A stretch of 64,000 nt of DNA from Floricoccus tropicus (GCF_001832905.1 NZ_MKIR01000004.1:124001-188000), one strand, 5' to 3'. Counted from the stretch's first letter, positions 41,809 to 49,870 are shown. Numbers and translations: made by a program. Notes: a model not told the origin generated them from the sequence alone.

Positions 41809-41834
41809 ATATATAATGAATATAGCAAGAAAAA

Positions 41835-41857
41835 AGAAACTAGTATATCTAGTTTCT
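41835..41857 (-). terminator. Terminator of the RsgA-like 2 / ABC operon
   Basis: AGAAACTAG (41835-41843) pairs with CTAGTTTCT (41849-41857), followed on the minus strand by TTTTTTC. Confidence 0.87.
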
Positions 41858-41896
41858 AAAATGTTTATGATATTTCAACCAAATTATTGATGTATT

Positions 41897-43507
41897 TCAG
41901 ATTACACTACCCAAATTATACATTTTATCAAAATGAATAACATGATTTGAGCTAAGACGATGACTTACCATAATTAAAGTTATATCTTCCCTTTTTAATA
42001 AATAATCTTCAATTTCAAATGCTGATTTTTCATCTAGTGCGGAAGTACTTTCATCAAATAATATTATATTTTTGTTTGAAATTAATCCACGCGCAATAGC
42101 AATTCTTTGAGCCTGACCTCCTGAAATATTTGATCCATTACCAGATATCACCGTATCAAGCCCATAATTCAAGCTATCAAGCCAGTCCTCCATACCTACT
42201 TTTCTAATAGCCTGATTTAGGACATCATCAGAAATATTTCTTCCCAGCAATATATTTTCTCTAATAGTCGCATTAAATATATGAGGTTTTTGTTTCAAAT
42301 AAGTTATATTCTTTTGTAAACTTTGAAAATTCAAAGAAGTGTAGTCAACATTGTCAAAAGCAACTTTTCCTTTATATTCACTCAGCTTACCAGATAAGAT
42401 ATTAAGTATTGTGGTTTTACCACTTCCTGATGGACCAATTAATGCATGCTTGTTATTTTTCATTATTTCAATATTTATTGTATCTAAAATTTTTGATTCT
42501 TTTTTGTTATATCCATAGGTTAAATCAGTTAATTTTATATTCTCAGAAAATTCTTCAATTAATTTTCCTGACTTTTCATCAGTTCTAATCTTTTCAAATT
42601 TATCAAAAATAGAATCAATTGTTCTCATTTCAATTATATTTGCACTCATACCTGTTAAACTTGAAAAAATGGTTGCCGAAAAATATTGCGCCCCACTTAT
42701 TGCGCCAATTGGAACTAGTTTATTAATGAATAAATATCCTGTTTGAACTAAAATTAAAAGTTGACTAAACAAACTCATACCATTGGTTGATGCAAACAAC
42801 TTCCCTGATAAATCAGCATAAGAAACTTTTTTGACTGCTAATTTTTCTGAACCTTTGATTATTTTCCCTAGCAGAAATTGATCGTCTTCAGTCAAAAACA
42901 GACTATCGTATCCATTGAAAGAATCTGTAACCTCATCAGTCAAACTTTCATTTGCTTTCGTGACCTCAACCATTTTATTATTTAAAATCTTACTGAAAAA
43001 CTTAGGGACAATAATCATAACAACAGACAAAAATAAAGTTGTAATTATCAAAGTGAAATTTAGAGAAAATAAAGCTATACCACAGAAAATTAGATTAGCA
43101 ATTTGTCTAACGATCATCTGTAAATTTTCATAGCCATAATCATTGATAACTTGGATATCGTTAATTAGCCAGGATACATATGTTGCTTCATTTTGTTTAT
43201 GAAACTTCTGATAGTCTAATTTGAAAACTTTTTTTGCAATGTCTTCTCTAATTTTGATATTAGTCTTTTGTATAACTTTAGCAATTAAAAGTCTATCCAA
43301 ATATATTTGTAATACCCAAATAAACAAGGTAATAAACAATATTATTATCCATTTAATAAATCCTTGAACATCATAATTTGCAAGACTCGTTAAAGAATTT
43401 GACGTTGATAAACCCCAGATAGTAGAACAAGCTGAACCGATCAATGTCCATATTAAAACTATTATATTTTCACGCCAAAACATCAGAAGGTAATATTTGA
43501 AATTCAT
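41897..43507 (-). CDS. Single-chain ABC exporter co-transcribed with RsgA-like 2
   Basis: 536 residues. Six hydrophobic segments lie in the first 300 residues, then Walker A GPSGSGKTT, signature ISGGQAQR, Walker B IILFDESTSALDE and MVSHRLS. The plan is that of the exporter at 20363-21937. It starts 3 nt after the RsgA-like 2 stop with AAGGGG in the end of that gene. Substrate unknown; the pairing with a ribosome GTPase and a uORF leader suggests control by translation inhibition. Confidence 0.85.
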   Translation of the reverse strand: MNFKYYLLMFWRENIIVLIWTLIGSACSTIWGLSTSNSLTSLANYDVQGFIKWIIILFITLFIWVLQIYLDRLLIAKVIQKTNIKIREDIAKKVFKLDYQKFHKQNEATYVSWLINDIQVINDYGYENLQMIVRQIANLIFCGIALFSLNFTLIITTLFLSVVMIIVPKFFSKILNNKMVEVTKANESLTDEVTDSFNGYDSLFLTEDDQFLLGKIIKGSEKLAVKKVSYADLSGKLFASTNGMSLFSQLLILVQTGYLFINKLVPIGAISGAQYFSATIFSSLTGMSANIIEMRTIDSIFDKFEKIRTDEKSGKLIEEFSENIKLTDLTYGYNKKESKILDTINIEIMKNNKHALIGPSGSGKTTILNILSGKLSEYKGKVAFDNVDYTSLNFQSLQKNITYLKQKPHIFNATIRENILLGRNISDDVLNQAIRKVGMEDWLDSLNYGLDTVISGNGSNISGGQAQRIAIARGLISNKNIILFDESTSALDEKSAFEIEDYLLKREDITLIMVSHRLSSNHVIHFDKMYNLGSVI

Positions 43508-43510
43508 AAA

Positions 43511-44497
43511 TTACCCCTTAATCCTTAAATTAGCTTGATAACGTTCTAACAGTTCCTTTGTCAAAGTACCATTCTTGACCGCTTCTTTCACAGCACATTT
43601 TGGTTCACTATCATGTTTGCAATCATTAAATTTACAAGAAGTAGCTAGCTCATAAATGGGCTGAAATAATAGTTCATCTGACCTTTCATCCTTAGTCGTA
43701 TCAATAGTTTTAAAACCGGGAGTATCGATTATATAACCCATCCCTGGCTCCAAAGCTATCATGGTTGAACCTGTTGTCGTATGCTTCCCCTTCCCATCAC
43801 TTCTTACTTCATTAGTCCTTTCACTACCTGTATTTTCTCCAGTTAAAAAGTTAATTAAGGTTGATTTTCCGGCGCCCGATGCGCCTATAATGATTGATGT
43901 ATCATTATCATTTAGTAGGGATTTTAATACATCAAATGACTTTCCGTTGCTTGTAGTTAATGGAATTACTTTTAAGTTAGGATATAGACCTGTAATTTGG
44001 TCATGAATTTTTTTGAATTTCTTTTTGAAATCTGATTTTGTCAAAAGAATAATTAACTCGGCATCTTTAATACTGAATGTTGCTACATAACGTTCTAACT
44101 TTGAAATCGTAAAACGTTGGTCGCAGGCAAGCGCGATAAAAATCCTATCAACATTTGCTGCCATAGCTTGCTCTTCTTCTTTAAAATGTACACTTTTACG
44201 TGCTTCTGAAGATTTTTTTGAAATAAGATTTTTTCTTTCCAATAAATCTTCTAAAAAAACATGCTCAGCTTTTTGAATATAGGTTACAAAATCCCCAACT
44301 ACAAAATCTCTAGCATCTTTTTTGATTTTTTTAGCTTGAATTCTACTCTCGTCTTCTTTAACAAGAGTGTAGCTATTATTGTCTTTTTTAATAATACGGG
44401 CAAGATTATTTTCAGAAATTTCAAGACATTTTCTGCCTTCTATAAACTTCTTTAAACCAAAATCTTTTACCTTATTTGCAATGCTTAAATCTACCAA
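43511..44497 (-). CDS. RsgA-like circularly permuted GTPase, paralogue 2
   Basis: 328 residues. GTPase motifs in permuted order: G4 ILLTKSD, G1 GASGAGKST (near 207), HTTT and IDTPGFKT. Zinc motif CKFNDCKHDSEPKC lies near 292-305. It starts with TTG behind AAAGGAG. It differs from paralogue 1 throughout the N-terminal OB part. One of the two may be the housekeeping RsgA, but neither has the canonical length or start, so a third copy elsewhere is possible. Confidence 0.85.
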   Translation of the reverse strand: MVDLSIANKVKDFGLKKFIEGRKCLEISENNLARIIKKDNNSYTLVKEDESRIQAKKIKKDARDFVVGDFVTYIQKAEHVFLEDLLERKNLISKKSSEARKSVHFKEEEQAMAANVDRIFIALACDQRFTISKLERYVATFSIKDAELIILLTKSDFKKKFKKIHDQITGLYPNLKVIPLTTSNGKSFDVLKSLLNDNDTSIIIGASGAGKSTLINFLTGENTGSERTNEVRSDGKGKHTTTGSTMIALEPGMGYIIDTPGFKTIDTTKDERSDELLFQPIYELATSCKFNDCKHDSEPKCAVKEAVKNGTLTKELLERYQANLRIKG

Positions 44498-44572
44498 ATA
44501 TTTCTCCTTTGTCTTTTCAAAAAATGAAAAGGAAAGGTTAATAAGCAGTAATTCGCATCAGCTAGTGATTTC

Positions 44573-44668
44573 CTAGTCCACCGTCACCAAATCTTCATTA
44601 TTTTTACGAGTAAAGTGAATATGATACGAACTTCTGGTTTTATTAACTTTAGATTCTGCTGTATTCAT
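44573..44668 (-). CDS. Leader ORF (31 aa) upstream of RsgA-like 2
   Basis: ATG at 44666-44668, stop at 44573-44575. It begins MNTAESKVNKTRSSYHIHF and ends TRKNNEDLVTVD. AAAGGAGG lies 8 nt upstream. A promoter is 35 nt further up and the GTPase starts 75 nt after the stop. Either a true small protein or a leader peptide. Confidence 0.6.
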   Translation of the reverse strand: MNTAESKVNKTRSSYHIHFTRKNNEDLVTVD

Positions 44669-44702
44669 ATGCCACACCTCCTTTGTGTCTTTATTAAAAT
44701 TA

Positions 44703-44731
44703 AGAATACTTTATTTTATATATAAAGTCAA
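44703..44731 (-). promoter_or_regulatory. Promoter of RsgA-like 2 operon
   Basis: Minus strand TTGACT (44726-44731), 17-bp spacer, TATTCT (44703-44708). Confidence 0.7.
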
Positions 44732-44734
44732 AGA

Positions 44735-44760
44735 AAAACCAAAACTTCGATTTTGGTTTT
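44735..44760 (-). terminator. Terminator of the PPase-like gene
   Basis: AAAACCAAAA (44735-44744) pairs with TTTTGGTTTT (44751-44760), followed on the minus strand by TCTTTG. It is placed immediately before the next promoter. Confidence 0.78.
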
Positions 44761-44763
44761 CTT

Positions 44764-45090
44764 TTATTCTATAAGCTCAATTTCTGAATCAAAATATTTC
44801 TCCAAAAATTCAACTGCTTGATATATTTCTTGTGCGGAGTAAGTTTGATTAGCTTCTGCGATCACCCACTTATCTTCAACATCATCTTTTCGCCTTATAA
44901 TAGCTACTAGATAGCCTGTAAATTCTTTAAGTGGTTCATCTGATGTCCTTAAAACATAGGCATCTTGCTCTTCACCATCACCTGCAATTATACCTGCTAT
45001 ATATCCATAATTTATTGGATAAATATTACCAAAGTCATCCTGATATCCAATGGGTCGGTCAATAGTTACTTTAAGCAGCAGTCTTTCCAT
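44764..45090 (-). CDS. Short inorganic-pyrophosphatase-like protein
   Basis: 108 residues. TIDRPIGY, YPINYGYIAGIIAGDGEEQDAY and AIIRRKDDVEDKWV match the family I pyrophosphatase active-site core, but the length is well under the usual 165-180. This short form is common in streptococci. Activity is plausible, not shown. It follows the ArsC/Spx-like gene by 17 nt, with TAAGGAGG before the ATG. Confidence 0.84.
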   Translation of the reverse strand: MERLLLKVTIDRPIGYQDDFGNIYPINYGYIAGIIAGDGEEQDAYVLRTSDEPLKEFTGYLVAIIRRKDDVEDKWVIAEANQTYSAQEIYQAVEFLEKYFDSEIELIE

Positions 45091-45107
45091 GACTTCCTCC
45101 TTAGATT

Positions 45108-45452
45108 TTACAGATTGTACTCACTACGATAGCCAATTTGGACAATTTTTCCATCTTTTAACAGGATTGGTCGCTTAATAAGCATTCCATCAGTTGAAAG
45201 TAAATCTGCAGCTTCTTGGTCTGTCATTTTATCAATCTTGTCTTTTAGTCCAAGTTCACGATATTTTATACCACTTGTATTAAAGAATTTCTTTTTATCA
45301 AGACCTGATTCATTAATCCAAGATAAGATTAAATCTGCTTTTGGCGGATTCTCCTTTAGGTCAATACTTTCATATTTAATTCCAGCATCATCTAGCTGTT
45401 TTTTAGCTTTTTTACAAGTTGAACACTTGCTATAACAATAAAATGTATACAT
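45108..45452 (-). CDS. ArsC/Spx-family protein
   Basis: 114 residues, thioredoxin-like. CSTCKKA (10-16) has the CxxC motif, with YESIDLKENPP and MLIKRPILL following, the ArsC/YffB signature. It lacks the features that would mark it clearly as Spx or as a true arsenate reductase. No arsenic genes are near. It heads a two-gene unit with the PPase-like protein. Confidence 0.85.
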   Translation of the reverse strand: MYTFYCYSKCSTCKKAKKQLDDAGIKYESIDLKENPPKADLILSWINESGLDKKKFFNTSGIKYRELGLKDKIDKMTDQEAADLLSTDGMLIKRPILLKDGKIVQIGYRSEYNL

Positions 45453-45639
45453 ATATTTCCCCTATTTTCCATTAGTTATTCTCTAATTATATCAAATCAA
45501 GTATTTACGTAAAGAAAAATGGTGAGAATAAAAAAACCAGACCGAAATCTGATTTTTATCTTGCTATGCATTCGACTTGCTAAGACTCTTTACTCCTTAT
45601 GTCGTAAAATCATCATCATCTACGCTTTTACTTCGCTGT

Positions 45640-45677
45640 CCATAAAACTAAACAAATAAATTTGTAAGTTTTAATGG
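45640..45677 (-). repeat. Hairpin module A-h1
   Basis: Outer arms CCATAAAACT (45640-45649) and AGTTTTAATGG (45667-45677) with one extra A on the 3' arm. Inner stem ACAAA/TTTGT, loop TAAA. It is inside the 64-nt module missing from unit 2. Confidence 0.8.
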
Positions 45678-45723
45678 CTAGGGCGTCGAAGAACCTTTTC
45701 CGTACTTCGCTTCGCTACGTTGT

Positions 45724-45763
45724 CCATGAAACTACCGCAAATAAAATTTACGAGTTTCAATGG
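45724..45763 (-). repeat. Hairpin module A-h2
   Basis: Outer arms CCATGAAACT (45724-45733) and AGTTTCAATGG (45753-45763). Inner stem CGCAAAT/ATTTACG around AAA. The C-A mismatch (45738/45750) becomes a U-G pair on the minus strand. Confidence 0.8.
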
Positions 45764-45774
45764 CAACCGTTCAT

Positions 45775-45956
45775 AAAAAAAACCAGACCGAAATCTGATT
45801 TTTATCTTGCTTTGCATTCGACTTGCTAAGACTCTTTACTCCTTATGTCGTAAAATCATCTAGGGCGTCGAAGAACCTTTTCCGTACTTCGCTTCGCTAC
45901 GTTGTCCATGAAACTAGCGCAAATAAAATTTGCGAGTTTCAATGGCAACCGTTCAT
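45775..45956. repeat. Mosaic repeat block A, unit 2
   Basis: 182 nt. It starts with the second terminator copy (about 45775-45805), continues as unit 1 but goes directly from CGTAAAATCATC to TAGGGCGTCGAAG, without the 64-nt A-h1 module. It ends with hairpin A-h3 and CAACCGTTCAT. The reading frame at 45823-46020 across it is not coding. Confidence 0.85.
45906..45945 (-). repeat. Hairpin module A-h3
   Basis: Outer arms CCATGAAACT (45906-45915) and AGTTTCAATGG (45935-45945). Inner stem CGCAAAT/ATTTGCG perfect, loop AAA. It is the partner of A-h2 with the mismatch repaired. Confidence 0.8.
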
Positions 45957-45986
45957 AAAAAAACCAGATCGAAATCTGATTTTTAT
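45957..45986 (-). terminator. rplA terminator (first of three copies)
   Basis: Minus strand ATCAGA and TCTGGT-type arms pair across a TTTCG loop, followed by seven T. The same hairpin recurs at about 45775-45805 and 45530-45557 as head of the repeat units, with one base change. It lies 9 nt past the rplA stop. Confidence 0.8.
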
Positions 45987-45994
45987 CTTATATC

Positions 45995-46684
45995 TTATAG
46001 AGAAGCTGGGTCAACTTTAACGCCAGGTCCCATTGTTGTTGTTAATGTTAAGCTTGTGATATAAGTTCCTTTTGCAGTTGCAGGTTTTGCAGCAGCAATG
46101 ATGTTGTTGATTGTTTTGAAGTTTTCAACAAGTTTAGCATCATCAAATGATACTTTACCGATTGGAACATGAACAATACCAGCTTTATCAGCACGGTAAG
46201 TTACTTTACCAGCTTTAACTTCTTCAACTGCTTTAGTTACGTCCATAGTAACTGTACCAGTTTTAGGGTTTGGCATAAGGTTACGAGGTCCAAGAACACG
46301 TCCTAGACGTCCAACTACAGCCATCATGTCTGGAGTTGCAACTACAACGTCAAAGTCAAGCCATCCACCATTAATTTTAGCAACTAATTCGTCGTCACCA
46401 ACGTAGTCTGCACCAGCAGCTTCAGCTTCTTTAGCTTTTTCACCTTTAGCGAAAACTAAAACTTTTTGAGTTTTACCAGTTCCGTTTGGAAGCACTACAG
46501 CTCCACGGATTTGTTGGTCAGCTTTTTTAACATCGATATTTAAGTTGTAAGCAACTTCTACAGTTGCATCAAATTTTGCAAAGTTAGTTTCTTTTGCAAG
46601 AGCTACAGCTTCTTCAGCGCTGTAAACTTTTGTGCTGTCTACTTTTTCAATAGCAGCAGTCATTTGTTTGCTTTTTTTAGCCAT
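45995..46684 (-). CDS. rplA: 50S ribosomal protein L1
   Basis: 229 residues, full length. Typical N-terminal [20 protein letters not shown] and [17 protein letters not shown], then [22 protein letters not shown]. It forms the L1 stalk and represses its own operon by binding its mRNA. It is 145 nt downstream of rplK with a hairpin leader between. Confidence 0.98.
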   Translation of the reverse strand: MAKKSKQMTAAIEKVDSTKVYSAEEAVALAKETNFAKFDATVEVAYNLNIDVKKADQQIRGAVVLPNGTGKTQKVLVFAKGEKAKEAEAAGADYVGDDELVAKINGGWLDFDVVVATPDMMAVVGRLGRVLGPRNLMPNPKTGTVTMDVTKAVEEVKAGKVTYRADKAGIVHVPIGKVSFDDAKLVENFKTINNIIAAAKPATAKGTYITSLTLTTTMGPGVKVDPASL

Positions 46685-46753
46685 TTTTATTTTCTCCTTT
46701 GTGGTATTTACGGGTCTTGTATATACTCAGATTTTATCTAAAAATATACTTAT

Positions 46754-46778
46754 CCTCCCACCCGAACTTCGTGGGAAT
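46754..46778 (-). promoter_or_regulatory. Putative L1-binding hairpin before rplA
   Basis: Minus strand CCCAC and GTGGG pair around GAAGTTCG, and GTGGGAGG (46754-46761) follows the loop. The same 8 nt occur in the rplK leader. The motif is close to the GGUGGGUAG of the L1 site in 23S rRNA. Confidence 0.55.
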
Positions 46779-46829
46779 TGTAATCTGAAAACTTTTAAAT
46801 TACCAATTGATAATTTAATAAACTTTCTC

Positions 46830-47255
46830 TTAGTCTTCTACAACGAAGCCCATTGAACGTGCAGTACCTTCGATCATGCGCATAGCTGATTCAATGTCAC
46901 TAGCGTTTAAGTCAGGCATTTTAGTTTCAGCAATTTCTTGAACTTGTGCACGAGTTACAGTTGCAACTTTTTTCTTGTTAGGTTCACCAGAACCTTTTTC
47001 AACACCTGCAGCTTTTTTCAAAAGAACAGCAGCTGGTGGAGTTTTAGTAATGAATGTAAATGATTTATCTTCATAAACACTGATTACAACTGGGATGATC
47101 ATACCAGCTTGGTCAGCTGTACGAGCGTTGAATTCTTTAGTGAATCCCATGATGTTGATCCCTGCTTGACCTAATGCTGGTCCAACTGGTGGAGCTGGTG
47201 TTGCTTTACCGGCAGGAATTTGTAATTTTACAAGTTTTTCTACTTTTTTAGCCAC
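46830..47255 (-). CDS. rplK: 50S ribosomal protein L11
   Basis: 141 residues. [20 protein letters not shown] and the RNA-binding C-terminal domain with [18 protein letters not shown] are standard. It binds the GTPase-associated centre with L10/L12. It is first gene of rplK-rplA, with AGGAGG before the ATG. Confidence 0.98.
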   Translation of the reverse strand: MAKKVEKLVKLQIPAGKATPAPPVGPALGQAGINIMGFTKEFNARTADQAGMIIPVVISVYEDKSFTFITKTPPAAVLLKKAAGVEKGSGEPNKKKVATVTRAQVQEIAETKMPDLNASDIESAMRMIEGTARSMGFVVED

Positions 47256-47299
47256 GATAATTTCCTCCTATTTTATATGACGCTTAAGACCAATGTCCT

Positions 47300-47350
47300 A
47301 ACACGTTCATCGTGATGTGGTTTAATGGCGGACGAACCACCTCCCACGCG
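47300..47350 (-). promoter_or_regulatory. rplK leader with putative L1 site
   Basis: The minus strand carries GTGGGAGG (47340-47347) followed by GTGGTT and AACCAC arms that can form a stem. The shared 8-nt motif with the rplA leader suggests L1 autoregulation at both sites. Confidence 0.55.
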
Positions 47351-47373
47351 AGTGTGATTAAACACACCTAAAT

Positions 47374-47402
47374 ATTATAACAAGTAACATCACTTAAGTC
47401 AA
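47374..47402 (-). promoter_or_regulatory. rplK promoter
   Basis: Minus strand TTGACT (47397-47402), 17-bp spacer, TATAAT (47374-47379). Confidence 0.85.
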
Positions 47403-47460
47403 TACAAATGATATAATAAATTAAAATATATTTTTCAGCTAAAGGCAGGTGACATTTTTT

Positions 47461-48021
47461 ATGAAAGAAAGTCAATTTATACAGATATTGCAATCTAACC
47501 CTGATTTTATGGAACTACTTGCTATTGTCGATAATTTAAAACTTAAAGATTCCTGGATTTGTGCAGGAACTATTCGTAACCTCATGTGGAACTATTTATC
47601 AGGTAGAAATTCGCTTGATAAAAATACAGATATTGATGTAATTTTCTACGATAAATCAATTCCCTATGAAAAAAACTTTCTCATACAAGAAAAGTTAAAA
47701 GCTTCATATCCCCATTATGAATGGGAAGTCAAAAATCAAGTTTATATGCACTCTCATAATTTGAACACCTCTCCTTACTTAAATTCTAGAGATGCAGTTT
47801 CTAAATTTCCTGAAAAATGTACTGCTATTGCTTGTCGTATAAATTCTCAAGATATGGAAATTGAACTTTTTGCACCATATGGAGTTTCCGATATCGTAGA
47901 TTTTATTATTGCACCAACTCCTCATTTTGCATCTAATGAGGAACGAATGCTGATTTTCAAGGAAAGAATGCAGAAAAAAACTTGGACAACTGAATGGCCC
48001 AAGCTTAGGTATTTATTTTAG
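47461..48021 (+). CDS. Nucleotidyltransferase family protein (COG3575 type)
   Basis: 186 residues from the ATG at 47461; a GTG at 47449 lies on the ribosome site AGGTG. CAGTIRNLMWNYLSG, DIDVIFYD and the C-terminal WPKLRY fit the uncharacterised COG3575/DUF925 nucleotidyltransferase family. The metal Asp pair is DIDV. Substrate unknown. The 3' end overlaps the convergent gene by 17 nt. Confidence 0.82.
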   Translation: MKESQFIQILQSNPDFMELLAIVDNLKLKDSWICAGTIRNLMWNYLSGRNSLDKNTDIDVIFYDKSIPYEKNFLIQEKLKASYPHYEWEVKNQVYMHSHNLNTSPYLNSRDAVSKFPEKCTAIACRINSQDMEIELFAPYGVSDIVDFIIAPTPHFASNEERMLIFKERMQKKTWTTEWPKLRYLF

Positions 48022-48382
48022 TAGAGTTATGCATTTTATTATATAGAAATCCTATTATTAGCGCTAAAATCATGAGCACAACAACTATGAAAATATACAT
48101 ATAAATATTGAATGATAAACAATGTATTGAGAAAAACTGCATTATTTGAACTAAGATGTAATTGACAATTATTGTACCAAGAAATGTCTTCCACATTGAT
48201 AAATTTGTTTCACGTAATATGTTTAAAGATAAAATTGTAACAATTATAACTATCCCGTCGGTGTATAGATTTACAACATCTTGACGTTTTACAACTATCT
48301 GATCAATTCCCATAATGATAAGGATTAATAGTGTTATTTCAATATTCGATTTAATCGTTTTAAAAAACATTTCCTTTGTCAT
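48005..48382 (-). CDS. Four-helix membrane protein, unknown
   Basis: 125 residues with four hydrophobic segments (about 13-30, 40-56, 66-85, 92-115) and few charges. Size and layout resemble DUF3021 proteins, but no LytTR gene is adjacent, so I leave it unnamed. GGAGCG lies before the ATG. Convergent overlap with the nucleotidyltransferase gene. Confidence 0.68.
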   Translation of the reverse strand: MTKEMFFKTIKSNIEITLLILIIMGIDQIVVKRQDVVNLYTDGIVIIVTILSLNILRETNLSMWKTFLGTIIVNYILVQIMQFFSIHCLSFNIYMYIFIVVVLMILALIIGFLYNKMHNSTKINT

Positions 48383-48542
48383 TATTTCGCTCCTTACAAT
48401 ATTTTTCTAAGTATAATATATCATTTTAAGAATTTCATTATTATTAAATTTAGTAAGTTAATGATAACTTTTATCACAAAAATATGTTAAAATTATTACA
48501 CAATATTTTAAAGCATTTGCAAAAAAATAAAAGGAGAACAAT

Positions 48543-49124
48543 ATGAGTCTATTCGTCATAATCGGTGCACAAGCTGTAGGAAAAATGTCTGTTGGTAGAA
48601 CTCTTGAAGAAAATATCAATGGAAAACTTCTCTATAATCATCAAACCATTGATTTATTTGCTAATTATCTCAATTATACAGAAGATGCATTTAGACTTTC
48701 AGATTTAACAAGAAAAGAATTATTTCAGTCTTTTGTCAAAAATCCTGAAACTAATGCTACTGATTCATTAATCTTTACTGTTGTTATAAATTTTGGTTGT
48801 CAAGATGATATTAATTTCTTACATGATATCTCAAACATCTTTACAGATGCAGGTCAAAAAGTATATTTAATTGAACTTGTAACAGATGTTGAAACTAGAT
48901 TAAGTCGTAATGTTCATGAAGAACGATTGAATGCAAAACCCTCTAAGCGAAATCTTGAATTTTCACGTAATGAAATTATCGAAACAAATAATAATCTTCA
49001 ACTTGTAAGTACAGACGGACAGGTTGAAAAAGAATTCCCTACTGTTAATTATATAAAAATTGATAACACCGACTTATCTCAAAAACAGGTGGTTGATAAA
49101 ATTATCAAAACTTTTAAATTATGA
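48543..49124 (+). CDS. P-loop kinase-like protein
   Basis: 193 residues. GAQAVGKMSVGRTL (8-21) is a Walker A. It is followed by LLYNHQTID and a C-terminal lid-like region with RLSRNVHEERLNAKPSKR. It resembles small nucleotide or shikimate-type kinases. It often stands alone in lactic acid bacteria. Substrate unknown. AAAGGAG precedes the ATG. Confidence 0.78.
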   Translation: MSLFVIIGAQAVGKMSVGRTLEENINGKLLYNHQTIDLFANYLNYTEDAFRLSDLTRKELFQSFVKNPETNATDSLIFTVVINFGCQDDINFLHDISNIFTDAGQKVYLIELVTDVETRLSRNVHEERLNAKPSKRNLEFSRNEIIETNNNLQLVSTDGQVEKEFPTVNYIKIDNTDLSQKQVVDKIIKTFKL

Positions 49125-49131
49125 TATAAGA

Positions 49132-49162
49132 AAAGCGAATTGGCTATATTCCAATTCGCTTT
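49132..49162. terminator. Bidirectional terminator kinase-like gene / rbfA
   Basis: A 12-bp stem, AAAGCGAATTGG (49132-49143) with CCAATTCGCTTT (49151-49162), between convergent genes, with T-tracts on both sides. Confidence 0.88.
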
Positions 49163-49166
49163 CTTT

Positions 49167-49514
49167 TTAATTTTTATTTAAATTTCTTAAAAGTTCATCA
49201 ATCTTATTTCCATATTCAACTGATTCATCTTTAACGAAAATAAGTTCTGGAACTTTATAAAGGCTCATACGTTTTGCAAGTTCACTACGAATAACTCCAT
49301 TAGCTTTTTTAAATGCTTTTTGAGCTTTTTCGTTATCGCTTGCCAAATCACTAAGAAGACTATAGTAGATTGAAGCTTGACTTAAATCTCCAGTAACCTT
49401 AACATCAGTGATATTTACGTCTTCTAATCGTGGATCACGGATTTTATTATGTAAAATATCATTTATTTCACGTTTAATTTCTGTTGAAACACGATCTGAA
49501 CGAAAGTTTGCCAT
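49167..49514 (-). CDS. rbfA: Ribosome-binding factor A
   Basis: 115 residues, KH-like. [35 protein letters not shown] and the C-terminal [19 protein letters not shown] are typical. It matures 16S rRNA. It is normally a few bases from infB; here 700 nt of repeat separate them. A weak TATAAA 16 bp from TTCAAT upstream could give it a local promoter. Confidence 0.95.
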   Translation of the reverse strand: MANFRSDRVSTEIKREINDILHNKIRDPRLEDVNITDVKVTGDLSQASIYYSLLSDLASDNEKAQKAFKKANGVIRSELAKRMSLYKVPELIFVKDESVEYGNKIDELLRNLNKN

Positions 49515-49592
49515 AGAAATTCCTCCTTTATTTGATAATTAAATTTTTTTTATATCTGATTCTTAATTTCATTGAATTAAAGTAAGTCTACT

Positions 49593-49629
49593 ATAAAACT
49601 TAAGCAACTAAAGTTGCTAGTTTTAATCG
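49593..49629 (-). repeat. Hairpin module B-h1
   Basis: Outer arms ATAAAACT (49593-49600) and AGTTTTAATCG (49619-49629). Inner stem AGCAAC/GTTGCT, loop TAAA. The 5' foot differs from the family at the block edge. Confidence 0.78.
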
Positions 49630-49686
49630 CTAGTAACTTCAATGGACCAGATTCACTATCTTCAAGAGTTTCACTCTTTTCGCTGT

Positions 49687-49726
49687 CGATAGAACTATGT
49701 CAAATAAAATTTGACAGTCCTAATCG
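49687..49726 (-). repeat. Hairpin module B-h3
   Basis: Outer arms CGATAGAACT (49687-49696) and AGTCCTAATCG (49716-49726). Inner stem TGTCAAAT/ATTTGACA, loop AAA. The single A-C mismatch of the outer stem is a G-U pair on the minus strand. Confidence 0.8.
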
Positions 49727-49782
49727 CAATCTCTTTACTCCTTATTCAGTCGTAAAATCAATACTACACTTCGTTTCGATGT

Positions 49783-49822
49783 CGATTATACTGTAGCGAG
49801 CAAAGCTCACTAGTATAAGTCG
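49783..49822 (-). repeat. Hairpin module B-h4
   Basis: Outer arms CGATTATACT (49783-49792) and AGTATAAGTCG (49812-49822), bulged G. Inner stem AGCGAGC/GCTCACT, loop AAA, with one C-A mismatch that is U-G on the minus strand. It sits in a 61-nt module (49764-49824) absent from copy 2. Confidence 0.8.
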
Positions 49823-49870
49823 CAAGTGATCTGGAGAACCTTTTTGGGTATCTTCATTTCATTACGCTGT

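Larger units (their letters stand above)
45528..45774. repeat. Mosaic repeat block A, unit 1
   Basis: 247 nt. It starts with a copy of the rplA terminator (45530-45557), then shared segments CTCTTTACTCCTTAT and CGTAAAATCATC, hairpin modules A-h1 and A-h2, and ends CAACCGTTCAT. It repeats as unit 2 with near identity except for one 64-nt module (45615-45678) that is absent there. Confidence 0.85.
49593..49763. repeat. 171-bp direct repeat in block B, copy 1
   Basis: It matches 49973-50143 with two differences (T/C at 49600/49980 and G/A at 49685/50065). It holds hairpins B-h1 and B-h3, a small AAGAGT/ACTCTT hairpin, and the CTCTTTACTCCTTAT segment shared with block A. Confidence 0.9.

Noticed and set aside
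41897-44497. Bacteriocin production and immunity operon
   Set aside because: An ABC exporter is present but no precursor peptide, modifying enzyme or peptidase domain; the partner gene is a ribosome GTPase.
45823-46020. 65-codon plus-strand ORF in repeat block A
   Set aside because: It lies wholly in repeat and terminator sequence and runs into the rplA 3' end; no ribosome site, no homology.
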